This document shows positions 17,965-25,640 of a DNA stretch of 64,000 nt, one piece after another. The stretch's first letter is position 1. Every line of letters starts with the position of its first letter. The DNA is taken from assembly GCA_963663005.2 (NCBI GenBank), contig CAXXHH010000017.1, positions 62,001 to 126,000 of the forward strand, read 5' to 3'. The translations under genes and the position numbers were made by a program. Below the pieces are notes generated by a model. That model was not told the origin of the DNA and ran no database searches. It saw only the letters and a program-made list of their open reading frames with translations. This DNA comes from CAINVV01 sp963663005. GTDB taxonomy: Bacteria > Bacteroidota > Bacteroidia > Bacteroidales > Prolixibacteraceae.

Positions 17965-19161
17965 ATGGGAAAAGTTTTGATCATTGGAGCAGGTGGGGTA
18001 GGCACTGTTGTCGCCTTTAAAATGGCGGAATTGCCCGATGTTTTTACGGAAATCCTACTTGCGAGCAGAACCAAATCAAAATGCGATGCTATTGCTGAAA
18101 AGATAGGCAGTAAAAACATAAAAACGGCTCAGGTCAACGCTGATAATGTACCAGAGCTAGTTGCGTTAATTAGATCTTTCAAACCGGATCTCGTTGTAAA
18201 TGTAGCCCTTCCATACCAGGATTTAACCATTATGGACGCTTGTCTGGAAACAGGGGTTTCCTACCTTGACACGGCCAACTACGAGCCTTTGGATGAAGCA
18301 AAATTCGAATACAAATGGCAATGGGCCTATAGGGAAAAATTTAAAAATGCAGGGTTAACCGCGATTTTAGGTTGTGGATTTGATCCGGGGGTTTCTGGAA
18401 TATATACAGCCTATGCTGCCAAGCATCACTTCGATGAGATCCAATACCTTGATATTGTCGATTGTAATGCTGGAAATCATGGAAAAGCATTCGCGACCAA
18501 TTTTAATCCTGAAATAAATATCAGGGAGGTTACCCAGAAAGGAAAATACTGGGAAAACGGTGCCTGGGTTACGACTGAACCTCACGAAATACATCTGCCG
18601 CTCACTTATCCAAGAATAGGCGAAAAAGAATCCTATTTGATTTATCATGAAGAATTAGAATCACTTGTAATAAATTTCCCGACCATTAAACGTGCCCGTT
18701 TTTGGATGACCTTTGGTCAGGAATATTTGACGCACCTTCGGGTAATACAAAACATTGGTATGGCCGGGATTCAGCCGATCAATTATGAAGGCAAGGAAAT
18801 CGTTCCGATACAATTTCTGAAAGCAGTTTTGCCAAAACCAGAAGAACTTGGAGCAAATTATACCGGTGAAACATCAATTGGTTGTCGTATAAAGGGAATC
18901 AAAGATGGAAAAGAAAAAACTTACTACGTTTACAATAACTGTAGCCATGAAGCTGCCTTCTCTGAAACAGGAACGCAGGCTATCAGTTTCACCACGGGTG
19001 TGCCTGCTATGATAGGCGCCAAATTGTTTTTGGAAGGATTATGGAAGAAAGCTGGAGTGCTTAATGTGGAAGAATTTGACCCTGATCCGTTTATGGCAGA
19101 TCTAAATAAATACGGATTACCATGGTATGAATTAACTGACGTAGATTTGGAATTTGAATAA
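17965..19161 (+). CDS. Carboxynorspermidine dehydrogenase-like (saccharopine dehydrogenase family)
   Basis: This 398-residue protein begins with a Rossmann nucleotide-binding motif (LIIGAGGVGTVVAFKMAE) and contains LGCGFDPGVSGIYTAYA and GNHGKAFATNFNPEINIRE, typical of carboxynorspermidine/carboxyspermidine dehydrogenase. That enzyme reductively couples a diamine with aspartate semialdehyde using NADPH, on the alternative spermidine route. The aguA-aguB pair 8 kb upstream on the same strand makes putrescine, which supports a polyamine role over lysine metabolism. No carboxynorspermidine decarboxylase is in the window. It is the last gene before a strong terminator. Confidence 0.82.
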   Translation: MGKVLIIGAGGVGTVVAFKMAELPDVFTEILLASRTKSKCDAIAEKIGSKNIKTAQVNADNVPELVALIRSFKPDLVVNVALPYQDLTIMDACLETGVSYLDTANYEPLDEAKFEYKWQWAYREKFKNAGLTAILGCGFDPGVSGIYTAYAAKHHFDEIQYLDIVDCNAGNHGKAFATNFNPEINIREVTQKGKYWENGAWVTTEPHEIHLPLTYPRIGEKESYLIYHEELESLVINFPTIKRARFWMTFGQEYLTHLRVIQNIGMAGIQPINYEGKEIVPIQFLKAVLPKPEELGANYTGETSIGCRIKGIKDGKEKTYYVYNNCSHEAAFSETGTQAISFTTGVPAMIGAKLFLEGLWKKAGVLNVEEFDPDPFMADLNKYGLPWYELTDVDLEFE

Positions 19162-19177
19162 CCAAAGTGCTAAATAC

Positions 19178-19211
19178 AAAAAAGCCCGGAAATTATTTCC
19201 GGGCTTTTTTT
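19178..19211 (+). terminator. Rho-independent terminator after the atp/polyamine run
   Basis: AAAAAAGCCCGGAAAT and ATTTCCGGGCTTTTTT pair across a one-base loop and end in a run of seven T residues. The A-tract on the other side makes it potentially bidirectional. It is the first strong terminator downstream of 7.6 kb. Confidence 0.9.
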
Positions 19212-19414
19212 ATGCCATTTTCGATCTAAAATCATCTTTTGATAAGCGAAATTGACTGTATGATAAGTGAAATAACTTATTCGAATAAATATTTCATGAT
19301 TTTACTATTTATATTTAACATAATATTTTAAATGTATTTAATTATAAATCTGCACTTTATGAAAATAATAATTTAGAATGAATTACTAAATGAAAAAATA
19401 TTTATGTAAACAAA

Positions 19415-19445
19415 TTTGCTAATAATATTTCATTTGATATCTTTG
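19415..19445 (+). promoter_or_regulatory. Full Bacteroidota promoter for the sigma factor gene
   Basis: TTTG (19415-19418) and TATCTTTG (19438-19445) are separated by exactly 19 bp, a perfect match to the phylum's housekeeping promoter. Transcription would start near 19452, about 50 bp before the ATG at 19502. The rest of 19212-19414 is AT-rich with no recognisable gene. Confidence 0.75.
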
Positions 19446-19501
19446 AAATATCGTTTGATAAATGAACATAGTATTTTAATCAGTCAAACCAAATTTAACC
19501 T

Positions 19502-20008
19502 ATGACAACCATTCAATTCCAAAAGTCATTAACTGGTCTGGAGAACAAGATGTATTATTTTGCGCTCAGTTTAACCAGCAACTCTGATAGGGCACACGAC
19601 TTAGTACAGGAAACCTACCTAAGAGCTCTTACTTATCAGAGCAAATTTTCGTCTGATACCAATTTAATGGCATGGGTTTATACAATTATGAAAAATACTT
19701 TCATCAATGAATATAGAAGAAACGTCAAAGCAAAGACAACTCTAGAAAGCCAGTCCATTAATTTGCACGTGTCATTCGCCAAGGAGGATTTTTATCCGTC
19801 CGTTGAATCTATTCACGCAGAGAAAGAAATTTATAAAAAAATAGACTTATTGGAAGAAGAGTTTAGAGAACCTTTTCAGTTGTTCTTGAACGGATATAAA
19901 TACAAAGAAATTGCTGAGAGACTTGATTTGCCATTAGGTACGGTTAAGAGCCGGATCTTTTTTACCAGGAAAAAGCTGAGTAGATGGTTGGTTGATTTCG
20001 TAAATTAG
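19502..20008 (+). CDS. ECF-type RNA polymerase sigma factor
   Basis: This 168-residue protein has sigma region 2 (SDRAHDLVQETYLRAL, near residue 30) and region 4 with a helix-turn-helix (YKEIAERLDLPLGTVKSRIF, about residues 130-150). Regions 1 and 3 are missing, as in group 4 sigma factors. It carries its own promoter and a strong terminator right after it, so it is monocistronic. No anti-sigma gene is adjacent, unlike the usual sigma/anti-sigma pairs of Bacteroidota. Its target regulon is unknown. Confidence 0.88.
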   Translation: MTTIQFQKSLTGLENKMYYFALSLTSNSDRAHDLVQETYLRALTYQSKFSSDTNLMAWVYTIMKNTFINEYRRNVKAKTTLESQSINLHVSFAKEDFYPSVESIHAEKEIYKKIDLLEEEFREPFQLFLNGYKYKEIAERLDLPLGTVKSRIFFTRKKLSRWLVDFVN

Positions 20009-20036
20009 GTATGATTATTTGTATATGGTTGTCAAA

Positions 20037-20078
20037 AGTAGAGCTCTCCGGTGAAGACCAGAGAGCTCTACTTTTTTT
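20037..20078 (+). terminator. Rho-independent terminator after the sigma factor gene
   Basis: Perfect 12-bp arms AGTAGAGCTCTC and GAGAGCTCTACT enclose a loop in which GGT and ACC can also pair, followed by a run of T residues. It isolates the sigma factor gene. Confidence 0.9.
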
Positions 20079-20238
20079 GGGATATGGCTATCTTCATGGC
20101 TGACATTCCTGTAAGATACAGTGATCTTAACTTTTTTTAATCTTTATGAGGGTTACCTTTCTTCATAAATCAGAATAAACGTAAGATGCGTAAGCGTTGC
20201 ACTGCCTGTCGGATTTTGATGACAAGAAAGAAAAATTC

Positions 20239-20430
20239 ATGGAACAAATTGTACAAAGTTATATTTATTCAAAGCCATGTGGGGTAAAATTGACTGATCT
20301 GGAAGGGTTTCTCAAACAAAGCAGGTTGCGACTTGGATATATCACCCGAAAGCTACTAAATGAGGGGAAAATAATTAAGAAGGACGACAAATATTACCCG
20401 GTTAAATCACCGGATGCTTCAAAACTCTAG
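20239..20430 (+). CDS. Small winged-helix-like hypothetical protein
   Basis: From the ATG at 20239 this is 63 residues. A TTG at 20197 would add 14 but the ATG fits better. Its pattern (SKPCGVKLTDLEGFLKQSR, then TRKLLNEGKIIKKDDKYYPV) resembles a minimal winged helix, with the wing in the C-terminal third. It is basic. No named family is recognised, and the DNA-binding role is inferred from the fold pattern only. It stands alone between two hairpin terminators. Confidence 0.5.
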   Translation: MEQIVQSYIYSKPCGVKLTDLEGFLKQSRLRLGYITRKLLNEGKIIKKDDKYYPVKSPDASKL

Positions 20431-20448
20431 ACTCACCAATTTACCAGT

Positions 20449-20506
20449 CAAATAATACCGTGAGACAATTATCCATTTGGATCAATTGCCATTTTGGTAT
20501 TATTTG
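20449..20506 (+). terminator. Long hairpin after the small winged-helix gene
   Basis: CAAATAATACC and GGTATTATTTG form a perfect 11-bp stem, and the 36-bp loop contains a second nested hairpin (CAATT/AATTG and TCCA/TGGA). It is followed by TTTCTG, a weak T-tract. A terminator or stable RNA structure is likely. Confidence 0.55.
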
Positions 20507-20623
20507 TTTCTGCTGTATCTTTCACTGCCAATTTATAGGGAATCAAATAACATTTAGTTGAAGTAAAAAATTATGTGTTAACTCTTAATTATACCTAATT
20601 GCAGAAATATAGCACCCGACACA

Positions 20624-22189
20624 ATGAAAAATAAACAGATTCCGTTAGTACTCTTATTTGTACTTGCTTTATCAGGAAATATGATGAGTCAGACCAGGCA
20701 ATCGCCTGAAAAAATCAGATTTGTGCGACAGGCTGTTTGTCGACTAATATTTGACGAGCATCAAAAAATTCCATTAGCTAGTTTGAATCCTAAAGAAATA
20801 ATCGGGATGTCTGCCATGTATCCTATTACTAATTACGCCGATACTAGCGCTGACGTTGATCTACAAAACAACCAGCTCTGCATCCAATCCGAAAAAAATA
20901 CGCGAACCGCTATTTGGTTTGGTGGTTTCAATCCATTTTCGACATATATCGTTGATTTGGCTTCATGCCGGGGGGAAGGCGAAATTGGGTTTGAGTTTTC
21001 TGACCCCGGAAAAGCGGAACAATATTTTATTACCATCAATTATAAAGACAACCAAATAATTGACGTAAATCAAAGGCTTGTTAAAGCTTCCAAGATTATT
21101 CTGAATGAATCCATACTCACAAACAAAGAGATTCAGAGTGCGGTAGAGGGAAAAATCATTCTTCAAATGCTCGGCAGCGGACTAACATTATACCATCAAA
21201 ACAACGGGTTACCGACTCCAATTGCTCAGGCAGATTTCAGTCAATCTATCGATTTGCGGAAAAAGCAATATATTCAGAGGTTTCAATCAAATCTTTATTT
21301 GAACATTAAAAATGGAAAAATAATTATAGATAGGGTTGAATCGGCTCTTAGTTCAGGGATGGGGTTGGCTGATATAAGAGCTATCACATACGAAGACGGA
21401 GAACCTATGCTTGATCAGGGTCGGTTGTGGTACACGATGTCAATCAGGGGACGCGCTTTACCTCATCATATACAAGGAGTTTTCAGTGTGAACCCTACCG
21501 TATTTGATCTCAAATTCGAAGGGATTATTGTATTTGACAGAGAAGATGGCATGCTAAGAAATGAAATAGCATCTCATATCTTTTTTGATCGAAAAGACGA
21601 GGCCTGGAGAGGAATAACCACTGGTTTCAGTGCCTATGCTATTCCAGGAGAAAAAAAACAATTACTAGCTGTTGAGAGCAAGAAAGACCCCCGATTTGGA
21701 TTCACAGTCATGCATGCCAAACCTTTTGGTATGGTTGGAGATATTGAAGATCCTCACATTTTATACGATATCGAGGCAAAAAAATGGCGAATGCTTGCAT
21801 GTGAAAATTCCGGTGGGTACAAGGCCATTATGCTTGAATCGGACAAATGGGATAGTGATTTCAAGCGGATTGCGGGTCCGGTAGACCACAATTCTACGGG
21901 TACTTCAATCCAAAAAATTGGAAATGAGCGTTTTTGCTTCTCTGGCAGTCAGGAGCGGCAAATATTCATATATACGTATCCTAATCTCAAACAAGTTGGA
22001 ACTTTAAATATGGACTTACCACCCTGGAGCGCTGAGTCGGGAACCCGGGTTTGGCCCAATGTTGTTCAATTGCCCGAAGATTATCCTTTTAGGTATGTTG
22101 CCATAATGATGGATAGATTTAATTATCCCTCGTTAAAAGGACCTAATTGGACATATGGCGCGCTATACCTGTTCCATGGTTATGATTAA
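20624..22189 (+). CDS. Secreted beta-propeller-like (glycosidase-like) hypothetical protein
   Basis: The 521-residue protein starts with a clear signal peptide (MKNKQIPLVLLFVLALSG, then MMSQTRQ). The N-terminal half (about residues 50-300) is beta-rich with no recognised domain. The C-terminal half has segments such as GMVGDIEDPHILYD, HNSTGTSIQKIGNERFCFSG and PFRYVAIMMDRFNYPSLKG that resemble the blades of five-bladed propeller glycosidases (GH43/GH32-like). Catalytic residues cannot be assigned, so a carbohydrate-related role is only inferred. No neighbour clarifies it. Confidence 0.5.
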   Translation: MKNKQIPLVLLFVLALSGNMMSQTRQSPEKIRFVRQAVCRLIFDEHQKIPLASLNPKEIIGMSAMYPITNYADTSADVDLQNNQLCIQSEKNTRTAIWFGGFNPFSTYIVDLASCRGEGEIGFEFSDPGKAEQYFITINYKDNQIIDVNQRLVKASKIILNESILTNKEIQSAVEGKIILQMLGSGLTLYHQNNGLPTPIAQADFSQSIDLRKKQYIQRFQSNLYLNIKNGKIIIDRVESALSSGMGLADIRAITYEDGEPMLDQGRLWYTMSIRGRALPHHIQGVFSVNPTVFDLKFEGIIVFDREDGMLRNEIASHIFFDRKDEAWRGITTGFSAYAIPGEKKQLLAVESKKDPRFGFTVMHAKPFGMVGDIEDPHILYDIEAKKWRMLACENSGGYKAIMLESDKWDSDFKRIAGPVDHNSTGTSIQKIGNERFCFSGSQERQIFIYTYPNLKQVGTLNMDLPPWSAESGTRVWPNVVQLPEDYPFRYVAIMMDRFNYPSLKGPNWTYGALYLFHGYD

Positions 22190-22237
22190 ATTCGAGCTTC
22201 CGGGTGTGATGCTGGGACAGAGTTTCTTAAAACGACA

Positions 22238-22272
22238 CAAACCGCTGTAAGTATTAAACTTATAGCGGTTTG
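22238..22272. terminator. Bidirectional terminator hairpin
   Basis: CAAACCGCTGTAAGT and ACTTATAGCGGTTTG pair over 15 bp (one G-T wobble) around the loop ATTAA, followed by a T-rich/A-rich tail on both strands. It lies between the end of the 521-residue protein gene and the end of the minus-strand tRNA-Lys gene and can serve both. Confidence 0.8.
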
Positions 22273-22285
22273 CATTTTAAAAAAG

Positions 22286-22358
22286 TGACCCAGCTGGGGC
22301 TCGAACCCAGGACCCCATCCTTAAAAGGGATGTGCTCTACCTGCTGAGCTACTGAGTC
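22286..22358 (-). tRNA. tRNA-Lys (anticodon TTT)
   Basis: On the minus strand a 73-nt cloverleaf can be folded: acceptor GACTCAG/CTGGGTC, D arm GCTC/GAGC, anticodon stem CATCC/GGATG with loop CTTTTAA (anticodon TTT), T arm CTGGG/CCCAG with loop TTCGAGC. The discriminator base is A and CCA is not encoded. A promoter lies just upstream. Confidence 0.95.
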
Positions 22359-22392
22359 ATCCTTGTAATTCCTTTGTTTTTCAAAGGCACTG

Positions 22393-22423
22393 CAAAGATA
22401 ACCCATTTTTTTTAATCACCCAA
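22393..22423 (-). promoter_or_regulatory. Promoter of tRNA-Lys
   Basis: On the minus strand TTGG (22420-22423) and TATCTTTG (22393-22400) are 19 bp apart. The leader to the tRNA is about 28 nt and includes the hairpin CCTTTG-AAAAA-CAAAGG at 22370-22386, which might guide 5' processing. Confidence 0.7.
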
Positions 22424-22589
22424 TCCTGAAAAAAAAAAATTGCATTATTGATCAATAAATTTATATATTGCTGATTATCTGATAATTACAAAATTAAATC
22501 TCTCGAATATTTTTATCCGGCAAAAAGATGTACCTTTACTTTTCACTGTTCAACTTAAATGTTTGATATTATTGATTAACTATTTGTCA

Positions 22590-23426
22590 ATGAAGGGTAA
22601 AGTGGTTATAATAACAGGCGCATCTTCAGGTATTGGTCGCGCCCTGGCAATTGAGTACGCAAAAAGAGGAGCTTCTCTTTCTATCGCAGCCAGAAGAATT
22701 CAACTTTTAAATGAGCTTAAAGAAGAACTTCCAAATAGTGAAATCCTTGTAATCCAAACGGACGTAACGATAGAGTCGGATTGCAAAAATTTGATAGACA
22801 AAACAATAAAGCATTATGGGCGGTTGGATATTTTAATAAACAATGCTGGCATATCTATGAGAGCCTTATTTGATGATTTTGATATTCAAGATTTTAAACA
22901 TATAATGGATGTTAATTTTTACGGAACAGTATATTGTACGAAATTTGCGCTTCCCTATCTGCTTGAATCTAAAGGTTCATTGGTTGGAATTATATCGGTA
23001 GCTGGTCATGTTGGTCTTCCTGCAAGATCAGCCTACTCGGCTTCCAAATTCGCGGTAAGGGGCTTTTTGGATACAATCCGCATAGAAAATTTATATACTG
23101 GTCTGCACGTGCTTGTGGCGGCTCCGGGTTTTACGGCTTCTGAAGTGAGGAAATCAGCCCTGACTGCCAATGGAACACCGCAAGGTGAGACGCCACGCGC
23201 GGAAGAAAAAATGATGAGCGCCTCAGAGTGTGCAAATTTAGTGGCAAATTCGATCGAAAGAAGGGAAAGGTCTTTAGTTCTGACATTTAAAGAAGGTAAG
23301 CTCTCAGTTTTCCTTAGCAAGTATTTTCCATTTATTCTGGACCGTCTGACATACAAAGTAATGGCAGATGAACATGATTCTCCCTTGAATAAGAAAAACC
23401 CTCCTCAAACGCTAAAATTGAGATAA
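22590..23426 (+). CDS. Short-chain dehydrogenase/reductase (SDR)
   Basis: From the ATG at 22590 this 278-residue classical SDR begins MKGKVVIITGASSGIGRAL, the dinucleotide-binding glycine motif. It contains NNAGIS and the catalytic YSASK with an upstream serine in IISVAGHVG. The hydrophobic C-terminal region (LSVFLSKYFPFILDRL) suggests membrane association. Upstream TTG codons lie within the promoter region, where TACCTTTA at 22531-22538 is a near-consensus -7 box. The substrate is unknown. Its stop is 1 bp from the stop of the convergent LysE gene. Confidence 0.88.
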   Translation: MKGKVVIITGASSGIGRALAIEYAKRGASLSIAARRIQLLNELKEELPNSEILVIQTDVTIESDCKNLIDKTIKHYGRLDILINNAGISMRALFDDFDIQDFKHIMDVNFYGTVYCTKFALPYLLESKGSLVGIISVAGHVGLPARSAYSASKFAVRGFLDTIRIENLYTGLHVLVAAPGFTASEVRKSALTANGTPQGETPRAEEKMMSASECANLVANSIERRERSLVLTFKEGKLSVFLSKYFPFILDRLTYKVMADEHDSPLNKKNPPQTLKLR

Positions 23427-23427
23427 A

Positions 23428-24060
23428 TCAGATTCCAGTTGTCTGTAAATAGATGAAAAAGGCGACTGCGATGATGATCACACTTAACCCAATTATTCGA
23501 TTGGCCCAGTATAGAGTATTGATAGTAAATTTGTGTCTGAAAACATTTGCCAATCCAGTTATTGACACCCACCAAAGGGTACATCCCAAAAATATCCCAA
23601 ATATTGTCAATAATGCCTCGAGGGGATGAGAAAATTGTAAAACGATACTGTAACTGGTAAAAATCGCAACGAAAACAAAGACTGACAATGGATTAGAGAG
23701 CGTCACTAAAAAAGTAGTCAGAAAATCCTGAACATGCGAAGACCCCCGTCTTTTGTAGTTCTGAATCTGCTTCGTGGGATTTGATCTGAAAATATAGATT
23801 CCTAAAAGAACCAAAACGAACAGTCCGACCAATTTAAAATACATTTCATAATGGCGGATAAAATCGATGATTATCGACAAGCTAAAACCTGCTATAAAAG
23901 CATAAACAGTATCGGCTGATGCGATACCGAGTCCGGAAAAGATACCGGACTTCCAATTCTTGTTCACGGTTCTTTGGATACAAAGAATACCCAAAGGTCC
24001 CAGCGGTATTGATACTGCAAGTCCTGTGACAACTCCTTTCCAAAGCAAATTAAAATCCAT
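23428..24060 (-). CDS. LysE family translocator
   Basis: The 210-residue protein has six hydrophobic segments and the LysE-family N-terminus (GVVTGLAVSIPLGPLGILCI), with SNPLSVFVFVAIF later. LysE-family members export amino acids or small metabolites, and the substrate here is unknown. It is transcribed from a TATTTTTG box (24066-24073) only 5 bp upstream of its ATG, so the mRNA may be leaderless. It converges on the SDR gene. Confidence 0.85.
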   Translation of the reverse strand: MDFNLLWKGVVTGLAVSIPLGPLGILCIQRTVNKNWKSGIFSGLGIASADTVYAFIAGFSLSIIIDFIRHYEMYFKLVGLFVLVLLGIYIFRSNPTKQIQNYKRRGSSHVQDFLTTFLVTLSNPLSVFVFVAIFTSYSIVLQFSHPLEALLTIFGIFLGCTLWWVSITGLANVFRHKFTINTLYWANRIIGLSVIIIAVAFFIYLQTTGI

Positions 24061-24065
24061 AAAGA

Positions 24066-24073
24066 CAAAAATA
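24066..24073 (-). promoter_or_regulatory. Bacteroidota -7 box close to the LysE gene start
   Basis: TATTTTTG on the minus strand ends 5 bp before the ATG. No clear -33 element is seen. If used, the transcript would be almost leaderless. Confidence 0.45.
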
Positions 24074-24193
24074 AAGGAAAAAACAATTTATACCAGCATT
24101 AAACTTAATTCAGTGCACAATACATTGATATTTGGCTATTTTTAACCTCTGAATTTTATACTATTATTCTCTGACAATTAATAATAAATTATA

Positions 24194-25096
24194 ATGAATA
24201 GAAAAATTTGCTTAATCCTTTTCTTTATGACTTTAATATATACTTCTAAATCACAAACAGTTATAAAATTATGGCCAGATGGAATTCCTGGGAAAGTGGT
24301 TTCACCAAAGCCAGAAGAAACATTCAATGGCCGACAAGTTCGATATGTATCAGAACCAACACTAACGATCTACTTACCTAAAAAAGAGACAAATACTGGT
24401 GTTGGAGTAATCATTTGTCCAGGTGGTGGATACGGAATGGAAGCAATGGAGCATGAAGGTTATGATTTCGCAGATTTTCTGCAGAGCCAGGGAGTAGCCG
24501 GGATTGTTTTGAAATACCGACTACCGTACGGTCATTCAGAAATTCCATTGCAGGATGCCCAACAAGCCACCAGAATTGTGCGAATGAATGCCGAAGAGTG
24601 GGGTATTAACCCACAAAAGATAGGAATCGCAGGTTTTTCTGCTGGTGGCCATTTGGCATCCACACTTTCAACTCACTTTGATTCAGGTAATAATGATTCA
24701 AATTTGCCAATTGCACGATTAAGCTGCCGCCCTGATTTCTCAATCTTAATTTATCCTGTCATTACATTTAAAGAAGAGTGGGGTCACATGGGTTCGAGAG
24801 AAAATTTGATTGGTAAAACGAATGATTGGGAGGTAATTCAGAATTTCTGCAATGAATTACAAGTGACGAATCAGACTCCACCTGCTTTTCTGGCACTGGC
24901 TGACGATGATGCCACTGTAAAGCCTCGCAACAGCATAGAATATTATTTGGCGCTCAAGCGCGAAGGAATTCCCGCAGAACTTCACATTTTCAAAGAGGGA
25001 GGTCACGGATTTGGCATGAACAAAAAGGGCAAACCGCATGATCAGTGGCCTTCGATGCTCATTGAATGGATGAAAGCCATGAAATATATTAGGTAA
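24194..25096 (+). CDS. Secreted alpha/beta hydrolase (esterase)
   Basis: The 300-residue protein has an N-terminal signal peptide (MNRKICLILFFMTLIYTS) and an alpha/beta-hydrolase domain. The oxyanion stretch is ICPGGGYGMEAMEHEG, the nucleophile elbow is GFSAGGH near residue 155, and GGHGFGM near residue 272 supplies the catalytic histidine. The pattern is that of the esterase/xylan-acetylesterase group common in Bacteroidota. Its stop codon overlaps the start of the next gene (TAATG), which indicates translational coupling. Confidence 0.85.
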   Translation: MNRKICLILFFMTLIYTSKSQTVIKLWPDGIPGKVVSPKPEETFNGRQVRYVSEPTLTIYLPKKETNTGVGVIICPGGGYGMEAMEHEGYDFADFLQSQGVAGIVLKYRLPYGHSEIPLQDAQQATRIVRMNAEEWGINPQKIGIAGFSAGGHLASTLSTHFDSGNNDSNLPIARLSCRPDFSILIYPVITFKEEWGHMGSRENLIGKTNDWEVIQNFCNELQVTNQTPPAFLALADDDATVKPRNSIEYYLALKREGIPAELHIFKEGGHGFGMNKKGKPHDQWPSMLIEWMKAMKYIR

Positions 25097-25635
25097 TGGA
25101 AAAGCAAGAAGCTCCCGCATTTCATTTTTGTCCCAAATGTGGGGCCGCATCTTATTTCACCAGCGATTTGGGTAGATCATTCAAATGTCAAGACTGTGAT
25201 TTTCAGTACTATATAAATAGCTCAGCTGCTGTCGCATGCCTGATTTTTAACTCTGAAGGAGAACTCTTACTTACACGCAGAGCCTTCGAACCCAATAAGG
25301 GGATGCTGGATTTACCGGGTGGTTTTGTCGAGCCGATGGAAACAGCTGAACAAACAGTGGTGAGGGAAATTACGGAAGAGCTAAACCTGAAAGTGACTGA
25401 TATGAACTACCTTGTTTCATATCCAAATCTGTACCCCTTTTCCAATTTTGTAGTTCCCACCACCGATCTGGCTTTCAAATGCACCGTAGATAATTTTTTT
25501 GAGATGAAAGCCGGTGATGATGTGGCTTCTATTGAATTTATAGATCCGGAGATAATTAATTTCGAAGATTTGTGTTCAGACAGTATGAGACAGATTATTC
25601 GGTTTTATCTGGACAATACTGCAATCAAAAAATAG
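25096..25635 (+). CDS. Nudix hydrolase with N-terminal zinc ribbon
   Basis: The 179-residue protein opens with a zinc ribbon (Cys12, Cys15, Cys31, Cys34) followed by a Nudix domain whose box runs from Gly76 through Glu82 and R90-E91 to E94-E95. Asn97 replaces the usual glycine near the end of the box. Such zinc-ribbon Nudix proteins resemble NudC-type or ADP-ribose hydrolases, and the substrate is unpredictable. Its ATG overlaps the esterase stop and the aminopeptidase start follows 5 bp after its own stop, so this is a tight three-gene unit. Confidence 0.87.
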   Translation: MEKQEAPAFHFCPKCGAASYFTSDLGRSFKCQDCDFQYYINSSAAVACLIFNSEGELLLTRRAFEPNKGMLDLPGGFVEPMETAEQTVVREITEELNLKVTDMNYLVSYPNLYPFSNFVVPTTDLAFKCTVDNFFEMKAGDDVASIEFIDPEIINFEDLCSDSMRQIIRFYLDNTAIKK

Positions 25636-25640
25636 TGAAA

